NCBI GenBank assembly: GCA_029717555.1 | Contig: JAMDHS010000019.1 | Coordinates: 62,001 to 126,000, forward strand | From: Peribolospora baueri | Taxonomy: Eukaryota; Basidiomycota; Peribolosporomycetes; Peribolosporales; Peribolosporaceae | Length of the DNA: 64,000 nt | Direction: 5' to 3' | In this document: positions 46,681 to 57,416 of the stretch, in pieces | Position numbering within the stretch: position 1 is the first letter of the stretch | Layout of the letters: each line of letters starts with the position of its first letter | Translations under genes and position numbers: made by a program | Notes under the pieces: generated by a model | Told to the model about the DNA's origin: nothing | Databases searched by the model: none | Seen by the model: only the letters and a program-made list of their open reading frames with translations

Positions 46681-49600
46681 CTAACGGATCCTCGTAGCCT
46701 TCAACGCTCCCGTGACGCTCGCCTCCGCCTTTTTGACCATCAGACCCTGGTCGAAGAAGACCTCGGGCGACTGACATGCCGCGAGGGCGCGGCGCATGTG
46801 CGTCGTAAGGAAGGTGAGGCCGACTTGGTAGGAGGCTGAGGGACGACAAGAGGGGACGAACGAAAGCATAAGTCCAGGGAGTGAGCAATGCTCTCGACGA
46901 CGAGAATCGGTCCAGTCTTGCGCACAAAGACACGGCTTTCACGCACCATTTGTCCAGCCGAAGCCCTCACGAGGGACAAACTTGAAGTCGAGACCCTGGT
47001 TGCCGTACTCGGCATCGACCATATGCGACAGCTTGACCGCGTCAAACTTGTGATTCAAAAACGTCGGACAGTCAGCGCGAGCGACCCCGACATCATCGCC
47101 ATCTGTGAGTACCAGCACACGCACCTTCTCGGGCACCGTCCCGTTGAAGTCGACGAAAGCGACGGTCATCAAGTACAGCCACCGATAGGCGAGCCGACGA
47201 GCGTCCTCGAGATAGCCGTACCGTTCGAGGCCGACCCAGGTCATGATTTGATGTGGCGGCTGTGAGGCATGATATAATTAAACCTTTGATTGGAATCGAA
47301 CAGGCCATTGCCCTAAGCGTGCTCTCCCCATCGAGCCACGGCACTCACCCAAGCGTAAGGGTAGTCCCACTGCCTGTTAGGCCTGTCAATCGAGATACGA
47401 CCGCGGGATTCCTCCGTACCAGACACAAGACCACCAATGACTTCAAACTTTTCCAGCGATTTGGAGCTACCCGACGCGTGATAAAACGTAAATGAGATGA
47501 TCAGACAGGGCGAGAAACGAACGGAAAGGCACGACGAGAACGCAGGCAGCGAGGGATTAGCGATGACTCACACAAGCTTCCAGGCCTGCTCTTCGCTCGC
47601 CACGCCTGACCACATGGGCCAAAAGGACGTGACCGACTCGTACAAGCTCTGCTTCTCCTGTTGTCACAAAGCGCAGACGGCGGAGACGTGTGAGCAGTTG
47701 AAGCGGTATCTCATACACTGCCCAAGTGTTTGGTCACGCTCTGGCGAGAACCGAGGCGGAAACCTCTGGTTCCACTCACGATCTCAGTGTCGTAATCGTA
47801 ATACAACGCCTTGCCCTCGTTCCACTGGTACTTGTTCATCTGTGTCTTTCTGAATTCGGCCCTGCGGAACCACTCGGCCGAGTGCTGGGGAACCTTCGTG
47901 CTCTGACGGGGCTGGTCCGGTGGGCACTCGCCGTTCACGTTGCCGTGCTCGTCCTCGGGAGGGAAAGGAGCCGTGAATTCAAACTCGTCGTCGAGATCGA
48001 TGCGGTCATCAAAGACGTCGTGGATCGCCGTTGCGATATCGATCTCGTACTATCCAGGTGAGAGGGTGGGGGGAAGAAGGGGGAGAGTAGAATGGCGCTA
48101 GTCAGACCGAGCTTCCGAGCTCATCTCCCAATGTATTCTTCGGAAACTCACCTTATATAGCAGCGCATTGAGGTCAACGGTAGCGAGGTTAGCGCACCGC
48201 TTCTCGAGCCTGTAGGTAGTGTCGTGGCCGCTCTCTCGCACGGCCCGGTCGTGGAGGAAGTACTCGTCCAGATCGGGCTCCTTGATCTCTTCCGAGTTGT
48301 ACTTGTCCGTGTACTCGTTCAGGCTCAGCCCGAGCTTCTCGGCATAGGGCCTGAGGACGTGGTAGAAGTGCGTCGCCTCGGTCTCGGGCGGAATGCCAAT
48401 GCCCTCCGGCCGGAAGCGCGAGAGCGACGTCTTGTGGTCGCGGCGAGGGTCGTTCATCCAGACAGTGTGGTACTCCTTAATGGCAGCTTGAATGGCCTTG
48501 CGGAGCCACGCCTTATTCTCCTCTGCTTTGTTTGGATCAAGGCGCGAGTAGACCTGCAGCGCCATGTCCGTCAAGAAGGGCGGTTGCGAGCGACAAAGGT
48601 ACTGGAAGGCGAGCGCGGAAAAAGAACGTCAGCGTCTGTATGCCCTTCGTGGCCCGTCGGTCCGCCGGAAGCACGAGGCGCAGCTCACGTAGCTCCTGCT
48701 GCCGTTGAGGATCTGCAAAGCGCACGAACACAACAAAGGAAGAGTCAGCATGCGGTCGTTGAAGACAAGCAGGACCCTCAAAAGCCGTCGCTGACCTTGC
48801 CGTAATTCTTGATCTCGAAAATGAAATGCTCCACCATTCCCTTGGCCATGTCGATCATGCCGTCGACAACCAGGCCGAGCGAGATGAAGTACGAGCTGTG
48901 GCCGGACGAACGGGGGTCACGCCAGCGTTCAATTTACATCACCAAGGGATGCGAACGACCAGAATCGCGATCAAAGGGACTCACTCCCAATTGTACAACT
49001 GAAAACGAAGGACACACATCGAAAGGAAATGAGGCTCAATCACGACGCAGCGGTGAACATCTCATCTGCACACGAGGCGCAGGCGCCGAGCTCACCTCGT
49101 TGAACCTCCCACCAGGAACGATAAATGGAATTCCCTTGAGCGTCTTCTTTCCGTCCACCTCCACCTCCCTCATGGCGAGCGCCAACGAGCCAGGCTTGTC
49201 GTTGAGATCGCGCACGTACTCGGGAGTGATGTGAGAGGAGAGGTACTCGACTTCGAGGTTTAGCTCTGGCTTGGTGCGCTGGATCTCCTTGTAGTACTCG
49301 TACTGCTGCGGCTCCTTGATGGGGATGTAGATACGAGGGTTCGTGCTCTGCGATCTGTTCTTGGGGTCGCTCAATATCTGTTCCAGGCCATCGCCGTCAA
49401 TACGCCTCGTGAGGTGGTGCCAGAAGGACTGGGAAATCATGCGCGACAGACGGTCCACCGGGTTTTCGGCCAAACGGGACTCGTCGAGCACGATGCGCTT
49501 ACGGCCGTGCTCCCTGGCCAAGGCGAGCTCTTGAAGGAGGTTGGAGAGCATGTAGGTCTGCGTGAACGCGGGGCAAAGGCGGTTCAGAACGGCGCCCAGC

Positions 49601-50653
49601 GCAGGCGGGCCACGGCCGCGAGTTCGTGGACAGCACGCACTCCACGAATATCGAAACCCTTGTAGCCGTTGCTCGTGGCCGTGCCGAGCGACAGCACCTT
49701 GGGTCCGCTGTCGGTGATGCTTATCTGCGAAGGTGGAACAGATGTATGCGCGCTCGCCTTAGCTGGAGGCGGAGCTCGTTGCTCAGAGTCCGTCAGAGCG
49801 CCATTCTATGCACCTGGAAGTCACCATCGGTATCCTCCTGCTCCAGCACGAGACGCATCGTCTCGTCCACATCCACCAAGAAGCGGCGTCCACCCGACCG
49901 CAGCTCGTCTAGAGAGACAGAGAGGAGATAAGGAAAAGGCGAGTCGGTAACGGCTCTTCTCGGCCGCTTCGTCTGAATCGACAGAGGCGGATTGTCGAAC
50001 ACCTCGACGGCCACCCACCGTGCGACAGTCTCCTGGGACGGATGATGGTGTCTTGATTCATCTGAGGCGGCCGTCGCTTCTGCAGGCTCTGCGTTCAGGC
50101 ACGACAAAGACACGGGCAGAAACGACGACCAGAGAACGGCAGAGTCGATGGGCGCGATCAGCCTCGAGGAAGACGCCGAGAAGCCGCAAGGACGGGAGGG
50201 CGAATGGCGATAGTCGGTAGGGAGGGCAGCCCCGGCCTTGCGCGCCACGCCGACAGCTCGCCTGTGCCTTCAGACGGCTCTTGAAAGCGTAGCAGATGTG
50301 CTCACCGCGCTGAACGTCCTTCCTCTCTGCATGACCTGCTCCTTGAGCCTGGCCACCTCATCCTCATCTGGATGGTGGTTGTGCACGCTCCACACGTCGT
50401 GGGGCGAGCGGTCGTCCATGGGGGACGCCATCATGCCGGCGCCGCCGCGAGAAGACACTTGGGAAGCTTGCAAGGTTGGAGGATGTTGGGCGTTGGAGAG
50501 CGACGGGCGACGCGGGACGGGCGAAGTAGGAGGCGTGGGCTCGGTGTCGGCGTCGACGATGGCCGAGTCGTCGGCGGCGTAGGCGTAACTGGACGGAAAG
50601 CCGTGCATGCTCGAGGATGGGTGGACGTCGAAGGCGGGTGGGACGAGGACCAT
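46681..50653 (-). CDS. NTH1: Neutral trehalase NTH1 (GH37)
   Basis: Cytosolic alpha,alpha-trehalase that splits trehalose to glucose when cells leave stress or dormancy. Fifteen exons give 827 residues: 50306-50653, 50019-50061, 49814-49908, 49641-49724, 49096-49557, 48985-48998, 48796-48895, 48689-48712, 48152-48601, 47780-48049, 47572-47657, 47349-47466, 47125-47259, 46947-47046, 46681-46835. Both trehalase signatures are assembled by splicing: PGGRFNELYNWDSYF (about 338-352) and QWDYPYAW (691-698). The regulatory N-terminus has candidate PKA sites RTFS (Ser115) and RRLSHDE (Ser129) and a calcium-loop-like DTDGDFQ (156-162), matching known PKA/14-3-3 and calcium control of fungal neutral trehalases. 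Exons 6 and 8 are 14 and 24 nt. The start ATG sits in a CACCATGG context; an upstream in-frame ATG at 50701 is possible. Confidence 0.94.
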
Positions 50654-51591
50654 GGTGAAGGGAAACAGGCTGTGGCCGGAGGGGATGACGGAATGATTCA
50701 CACACGATGCTTCACCCCTCTTGAGTCTTCCTGGTTGGAGAGCCTATCGCGGCGCCAGGCAAGTGGTGGCGGTCGTGTGAGGAGGGACTGATGCGGGTCG
50801 AGAAGGGTGCGTCTTCAGTGGGACTGGACCGGTGGTGGACTGTGGACGCTATCGTCAGGCAGAGTGAAAAAAAAAAAAAGAGAGGGCGGTGGTGGAAAGG
50901 GATTAGGAAGGTCCGTCGAGGAGAGCGATTAATTGGACGACTCGGGAGTCAACAGCCACGCGGCCGTATTGAGGACGTGATCGATGGACCGCAGCAAAGC
51001 GGGGGAGGCGGCGCAGCTGGAAAGAGAAGGAGACGTTGGCGGCGGAGGGAGGGTGGCGCGGGCGGGCAGGCAGGCAGGCGCCACCTGAACGGCACGGCAC
51101 GGCCGGAAGGGTCAAGGTGGAGGATCAGAAAGCGATTCTCAAGGAGAGCTTGTTGTTGTTGTCGTCGTCGACGTCGTCGGAGACGTGCGCGGCGACGGCG
51201 AGTCACTTGACGGCTGCGACACGGGTCAGCGTCAATTGCGTCGCAAGCAGTGTATTCAGCCGGCTGTTCAATAGCAACAGCACTCGGCGCTGCGTCAGCG
51301 GTTCCCGCTTCACCCCGCCGCGCGCCGGCGTCTTTGAGCGAGCTCGCTCTTCCTCGACGTTCGATGTCGAGTAGAAAACGGACAGGACACAGTCCAAAGC
51401 AATAGGCCCTAGGTCTTTTCTAGGGATTGAAAATATGCCAGACACATATCGCATGCGAAATGACCGACCCGCCTATCTACGGTTATACGGCGAGCTCCCC
51501 ACAGATAAGCAAAACCATAGGACAAGGGACGGAGCGGTGATATCATACAGGGCGATCGAACAAGCCAAACAGAGAACGCCATCTAAGTGGG
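50654..51591. other. Trehalase promoter region
   Basis: About 940 bases between PAM18 and NTH1, both on the minus strand. It has an A run at 50867-50879 and purine-rich blocks. No clear CCCCT/AGGGG stress-element cluster was noted and no gene is supported. Confidence 0.45.
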
Positions 51592-52412
51592 CTATCGAGT
51601 CGTCTGCTTGTCCTTCGACGAGCAATCGGACAAGACGAGGAAGGGGACGACAAGAGAACAGGGAACGAGACGAAGCGCTCGCGTCAGCACAAGACGCTCA
51701 CAGTCGGAAAGGACACAGTCAGATAAAGACGTACGCACCAGCAGATCCTTCGCCTCGTTGATCTTGGCGGCCAAGTATGGAGAGCCGCCCCGGTCCGGGT
51801 GGTTGGCGATCATGATCCGACGGTGGGCGTCCTTGATCCGGTTCTTCGTCAGGCCCGCGTCCCTGTACACACGGACGGTGGCGAGACGAACGAGAGCCAA
51901 AGGAAATGGCGGGGTGAGCATACGGTTTCGGACTGGCGCGATTGCCTTGGACGAACGATGTGCGGATGGCGATGAATCGCCCCGTGGACGCCAGAGCCAC
52001 CGAAACGACGAGGTTCACTGCTCGTTCTTGCGGCCTCGAACGTCGACACCGAAGCAGTGAGGGCACCTTTGCACCACCGCACAACCAGAAAACAGCGGCC
52101 TCTTGCCAGTGCGCACGTATGCCAACACGGCACGGCGCCCGCCACCAAGAGTCCGGGAGTACTCACTTGAGGCCCAAGATCTGCGCCGCCTCCTTCTTGT
52201 CCATCTTCTGCTGGAAGCCGCCTTTTATCCACTGCGAGTTCTTTGCGGCGCTCGCTCCTCCTCTCAGGAGCATCTGGCGTCCCACCACGCCCCTGGAATG
52301 TCCGCGCGGGGAGGCGAGACGGTCAGCGGTGCTGGGATGAGGGAGCGGGAGCGGAGAGGGCAGAAACTCACAGACACAGAGCGCTGACGCCTACAACAAA
52401 CGCCGTGGCCAT
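51592..52412 (-). CDS. PAM18: Mitochondrial import motor J-protein PAM18/TIM14
   Basis: Inner-membrane J-protein that stimulates Hsp70 (Ssc1) at the TIM23 channel. Exons 52372-52412, 52167-52292, 51739-51862 and 51592-51612 give 103 residues. The order fits the family: an N-terminal membrane segment ([20 protein letters not shown]), a matrix linker with [20 protein letters not shown], then the J domain with [20 protein letters not shown] (HPD at 77-79) and [15 protein letters not shown]. It lacks the long intermembrane-space extension of yeast Pam18, as in many fungi. The last exon codes only six residues (DKQTTR) and is the least certain part; reading on without that intron would add an unlikely 40-residue tail. 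Confidence 0.92.
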
Positions 52413-53722
52413 CGGAGCAGGAATGGAGAGACGGAAAGAACGGTGGCGGCGGAGTGATGGCTATGTGAACGAAGAAACTCGAACGAACGCACGCTGCGAA
52501 GGAGAGAGAACGAAGGCGAATCGGTCATAGCCGGCGCCAGAAATGCTGCGGCGGAGGAAGCGCTGTGAGCAATCGACGGCCGCAGTCGATGCTTACCGAC
52601 TTGCCATCGTCCCGCAAACAGACACAGACAGGCAGACAGGCAGACGTGCGACCATTTTTCCGACCAGCGTCGGTTCGTCGCTTGGCCGCGGCGTTAGACG
52701 ACGACGTCAGCTTCCTTTTCCGTCTGACCTCCGGGCGGTTGCAGGCCTCGAAAAGCCTGTGCCGTGCCGGTCGATGAACACCTCGTGCCGCTTGACGCTG
52801 TCAGAGCGCGTACAAGCATGATGTGGTGCCATCTGGGGCTCTGACGCAGAAGCCCAGCGGCATTGTTCTAGCAGTGGCCCGCATGGCAAGGGCCTCTAGT
52901 CTCGTATGCAGGCTCACGCGAAGGCACCATCGAGGCCACCGGAAAATGACGGACTGTGGGCGTCCGACGCGGGTGCGCAGGAAGGATAAGTAGGGTGGTT
53001 CGTGGTTCTGGGGAAGGCGGGTCGTGGTGCGCGGCGCGGTGGAATAGAGTACACTCGGAGAGGTTAGAGCATACACAGCATGGTGCGTGTCTCCAGAAAA
53101 AGAGAAAATACAGCCGGCAATCCTCGGTCCGTCCTTCGAAGTTCCAGGGCAGGCCATGCGGCACGTCCACGAGAGATAAACCTAGGGCCGGGGAAACGCA
53201 ACTATGGGATCTGGCCGGCCTACTTCGAGCCTCGAGGGACGTCTGATCGACTCCGGTAGACGTCCCTCCTCGTATCTTCGTTTCCGTTCCTTCCATCCCA
53301 GCGCCGATTCTCCTCCCTCCCCTCCCTCTCCCCCTTTTCCATACAAGGCTGTCCGTCCAGCCGCCGAGGGTCATAGAGCATACACAGTAAGTAGTATCTG
53401 GGCATCTGAGCGGTCCCAACTCTCTCGCCGGCTGGCTCGTTTCGCACACAGTTCAAGTGATCGTCTTGACGCGCTGAGCAAGTGCGCGTCGATAAGGTGG
53501 TGGTGGGTGCTTGCTGCGGAGAAGAAGACGGAGGGAGGCATGTACATACAATTCTCGGGGCACCGTAGCCGAAGGGAACGAGTTCTTGACTACATGTACA
53601 TACGTTACAGGTCGCGAGAGAGAGAGCGTGAACGGGACCGAACATTGCTGACGGCGGACGGCGGACGGAGGGAGAACGGAGGACGGAGGTGGTGGTGAGC
53701 GTGGGACTGGTCGGTGGTCACG
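52413..53722. other. 1.3-kb spacer, no gene supported
   Basis: PAM18 promoter and the 3' side of the Cys-rich gene. The 13-mer AGAGCATACACAG occurs twice, near 53068 and 53376. Open frames on both strands are of odd composition and carry no motif. Confidence 0.45.
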
Positions 53723-54345
53723 TCACCCCTTGGGACCGGACGGGTTGCTGGCGTTGCACTTGCACGGAAGTTTGCAAGGACACCACCTCTGTCCCGTGTG
53801 CCTGTTGAAACTGCGCGGAGAGAGGGAACGGGGCGAAAGCGTGAGAGCAGAAGGGAAGGCAAAGGGGATCAGACGAGCGTTCGCCGCGCAGGCCGGCTGA
53901 CTGGCATAGATCGCAGCACGTCAGAGAGGAGAAGGGAGCGTGTACGTACCAGATGCACCAGACGTTATCGCAATCCCGCCGCTTCGAGTCTACGCTTACG
54001 ACATCCTCGTTGCCTTCATCGCCATCGCCGTCGCCGTCGGCACAACCACTGCATCCGCATCCGCATCCGAAGGAAGAAGAAGATGCGGAGGAGGCAGCAC
54101 GGTCCGTCGGGACGAAAGGGAAGTCGTCATCAGGGAGGGGCAGAACGTCTGACGGCGCCTCTAGCGCTGGCTGAGGCTTGCAACACTGCGGAGAAAGGGC
54201 AGAAGGGATTGAGAATTGTAAAATCGGACTGTTGTCAGACGGCGTGTTCCGGGAAGGGTCGACCTGACCGGCCCGACCGGCCGAGTCCCGCCCGGTGGGA
54301 GTGCGATGCAACGCACGCCGCACGCCGCGACGTGCTCACCTTCAT
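53723..54345 (-). CDS. Small 12-cysteine protein, function unknown
   Basis: Three exons by eye: 54340-54345 (Met-Lys only), 53950-54185 and 53723-53801; 106 residues. It begins MKCCKPQPALEAPSDVLPLP, has GCGCGCSGC followed by an Asp/Gly run, then CDNVWCIWHTGQRWCPCKLP and ends CKCNASNPSGPKG. The last block only appears when the intron between 53802 and 53949 is removed; in the other frame that exon codes an unremarkable Gln/Val tail, so the Cys-rich frame is preferred. Twelve cysteines without a signal peptide suggest metal binding in the cytosol (metallothionein-like or zinc cluster), which is inference. The first exon may extend upstream in the frame with PGFTAGPPPPKPTEAVAMK, which would lengthen the N-terminus. 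Confidence 0.62.
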
Positions 54346-54857
54346 CGCCACGGCTTCGGTGGGCTTCGGCGGCGGCGGACCGGCGGTGAACCCGGGATGA
54401 TTAGAGAGAAGGGCGAGTTGAGGCCATTTAAGTGCTTGCAGAAAAACGCGGGTGTGACGAGGGGTTGAGCGGATGGAGAAAGAAAAGGAGGGGAGGAGGA
54501 TGGAGGTGGTCCAAGCTGATGGCGGCGGCGGCGACCGTGGCGACGGTATTAGGGATGGTGGCAAGCTTGGGTGGTGGTCCTCCCTGGCGCGGAACGCGAA
54601 CAGTTTCTTGGGATGAGTGTGCGTCCATCGAATGGGCGGGCGTGCATGATGGTGTGCCCCGGTCGGTCTCGTCTTTTTGTCCTCCTTCGGCGTCCTATCT
54701 ACCCCCACATCGGTGATCGCTCGGCCCCGTCCATCATTGCGAGCGGCCCCGTGCAGAGCGAGCCGGAAAGACTTGCCGTTTGTTCTCGGTCGAGTCGAGC
54801 TTGGATGGGCTGTGGAGATGAGAGGAGCGCTGGAAGGCGACGGGCGGGGGGAACTGG

Positions 54858-54888
54858 CATGGGTATGGGCATGGGCATGGGCATGCTC
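54858..54888. repeat. (GGGCAT)n hexanucleotide repeat
   Basis: Four to five GGGCAT/GGGTAT units in a row, non-coding. Confidence 0.88.
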
Positions 54889-55031
54889 GAGTTGAGAGGG
54901 AGGGCGTGGGAAAGCGGACAAGGGCCGATGGTGGAGAGGCGAGGCGAGGCGAATGGCCATTGGCGAGTGGCCGTCCATCGTCGATGGCCTTGCTGCCGTT
55001 GGAGGTGCGATGACGGGGAGAGGGAGCGAGC

Positions 55032-55116
<85 letters not shown>

Positions 55117-55165
55117 GTAGATAGATAGGTAGATAGATAGATAGATAGATAGAAAGATAGATAGT
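55032..55165. repeat. (GATA)n microsatellite, about 130 bp
   Basis: About thirty GATA units with a few GGTA and GAAA variants toward the right end; the longest simple repeat in the window. On the minus strand it reads through as a periodic peptide, which is an artefact. Confidence 0.98.
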
Positions 55166-55710
55166 CTGGCTGGACTCGACATTCGACTGGCTGGCTTCAA
55201 GCTAGCACGCACGCTGCCGCTGCTGGTCGCCGTGGGTGTGGCCGTGGCCGTGTCTTTTGGCGACGTTGAACCAGAGGGTCGGGACTGGCGGCAAGGCGGG
55301 CGAGCGCTAATAAAGTGGTCGATATCGAGCGCTGCTGGAGCGAGAGGACGTCGGTAGCGTGTGCTGTGCGCACTGGACGTAGTCCGTGCTACGCAGGTCT
55401 ACCTGTGAGCCGGCCAGCCGGCTCTCTAGCTTGAGAGTGCGTGCAGACGGCCCTTGGTTGGTTGGGCCTTGGCGGAGCCGGCCGAGCCGAGACGGGAGGA
55501 GGATGCTGTGCGAGGAGAGTACGTACATAATAGGTCACGTACGTCAGCTGACGCCCCACGGCGTCGGTCCGCGTCCGTTAGCTTACTGCTAATGTAAATC
55601 TCCTGCCACATCCCACATCCGTCCGGCGAGGAGGAGCGGGGACGGAGAAGGGAGGGAGGTGGCAGGTGCAGGAGGAGCGAGGGAAGGCAGGGCGAGTAGA
55701 GAAGCAAGGC

Positions 55711-55740
55711 GTATAGTATGGTATAGTATAGTATAGTATG
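55711..55740. repeat. (GTATA)n repeat
   Basis: Five to six GTATA/GTATG units in non-coding sequence. Confidence 0.88.
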
Positions 55741-55814
55741 TGTACGTTTACGTCTTTGGCCGCAGGAGATGGACGGCGGCCACAAGAAGGTCGTGCGCCG
55801 GGGCTCCCGAGCGA

Positions 55815-55843
55815 ATGCAATAATGCAAATGCAAATGCAAATG
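55815..55843. repeat. (AATGCA)n repeat
   Basis: Four AATGCA-type hexamer units in non-coding sequence, about 75 bases after the GTATA block. Confidence 0.88.
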
Positions 55844-57416
55844 CGAGATGCGACATGACGCCGCCGCTCGGATGTGGAGCCGACCGACGGTGGCGGAGAG
55901 TGCAGAGGAGCACCTCCAATACGTCGGCCGGCCATCGACAACGTCGGTGCTATCCGTCTTTAGTCTGACCGCCGCTCTGAGCATCAAGGCGCACGCCGTG
56001 GACCTCGCACGACCGACACCAACCGTCATCTGTCGTTCATTATCATCATCATGGGCCCGGCTGAGCCAGCCCAACGGCGGGATCGGCTTGGCGTCGCGCG
56101 AGGAGACAGCGAGCTGAGCTGAGCGGCTGATACAACCTTTCTTCTCTTCAGCTGCGTCGATCAATAAAAAAAGTGTTCCTCCTCGTCAGGGAGGGCGAAA
56201 GAAAACGAAACAAAGACAGCCGTCATTTCACCTAACCCGTCCATCCTCTAGCGCTGGGCGGCTTGGTTTTCGGGCTCGCTGTTGGTGGAAGGGCCGTCGG
56301 CTGATTCGCTCATGTGTACGTACGTCTTGCACGGGCAAAACAGTCTATCTTTTCAACGTTCTTTTATTTTTATTTTTATTTTTATTATTTTTCGCCCCTC
56401 CCTCTTGCGGTCTCGTTCTACTCCATCTTATCCTCATCTCATCTCGTTAAACAGCCTGCCTTCTCGAGGCATGAGTTGTGAGAAGGTGGTGGGAGGATGG
56501 ATGGACGGATGGATCGCGTCAGTGTCATTCTCGCTGTTGGCCGATGGTGAAGTGAAAGCCAACAACTGCGCATCGGGCATCGGGCGTAGGCGGGCGCGCC
56601 GTGGTCGACACCGATCATTCCATTGACGAGGAAGGAAGGGGAAAAAAATGGAACGAAAGGAACGGCGAAAGAGGATACGCGGTAGATAGACAGACGGACG
56701 TTGCATGTCGGTGAACCGGACCTAACCGTAACCGTAACCAGCTCGTCCGTGCTCCACTCCGCCCTGTTCGTCTTCGGGATTAGGTAGGGGTATGGATTGC
56801 AAAGTCTGCGAGGAGGAGAGCGTAGAAACTACAGGGAGGTTCACGTGCTGGAAGGGGACGGAACGGACGGAGCGAAGGAGGGTCCGGGGCACGAAGCCCC
56901 GAAAAGCGATGGATGGGGTGAAGGAAGGCAGGACATACGAAATCACCAAACGAGGTCGTGATGACTATGCCAGAGCAAGGATGGATGGACAGAAGCCAAG
57001 GGAGAAGGGCGCTTGTAAAGAAGGGGGAGGCTAAGGAATGTATATACCTAGGGTTTTGTCCAAGCCAAGGCGGCGGGCCCGGCGAACGAGGAGAGGTGGG
57101 AGGATGGGTACTTGTGATCAGCCAAAACCGCTGCATCGCGGAATAGGGCCCATAGCGAAGGAACCCATTGAAGACCGATGAAACGCAGCCACGCGTACAT
57201 GGGCGGGAACGAGGAGGCGCGAGTTGGAAGAAAGGAAAGAAAAAGGTGGGAGTCGGAGTGGGTAAAATAAGGGGACCGGTTCGGTGCCTTAGAAGAGAGT
57301 AGCGTGCGTGGTGACGGAGCGCACCGGCCGATGGGAGATAGAAGCATGTTTGGATGGGCGGGAGATTGAGCCCCGGCGAAAGTAGAAAGTGGATATCCCC
57401 AACGCGGACTTCCTCC

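Larger units (their letters stand above)
54346..57416. other. 3.1-kb intergenic region with tetranucleotide and other repeats
   Basis: Between the Cys-rich gene and the SUN gene stop. It holds the GATA array, GGGCAT, GTATA and AATGCA repeats (listed separately). Minus-strand frames near 56780-57427 overlap the SUN gene 3' end in another frame and look like UTR. No gene supported. Confidence 0.5.

Noticed and set aside
52868-53449. 193-codon minus-strand frame with several Cys
   Set aside because: Cysteines are irregularly spaced, no splice-supported continuation, and no similarity to known Cys motifs.
54235-55212. 325-codon minus-strand frame with a periodic Tyr-Leu-Ser-Ile tract
   Set aside because: The periodic peptide is only the GATA microsatellite read in one frame. 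Just the 3' end of this frame overlaps a plausible exon.
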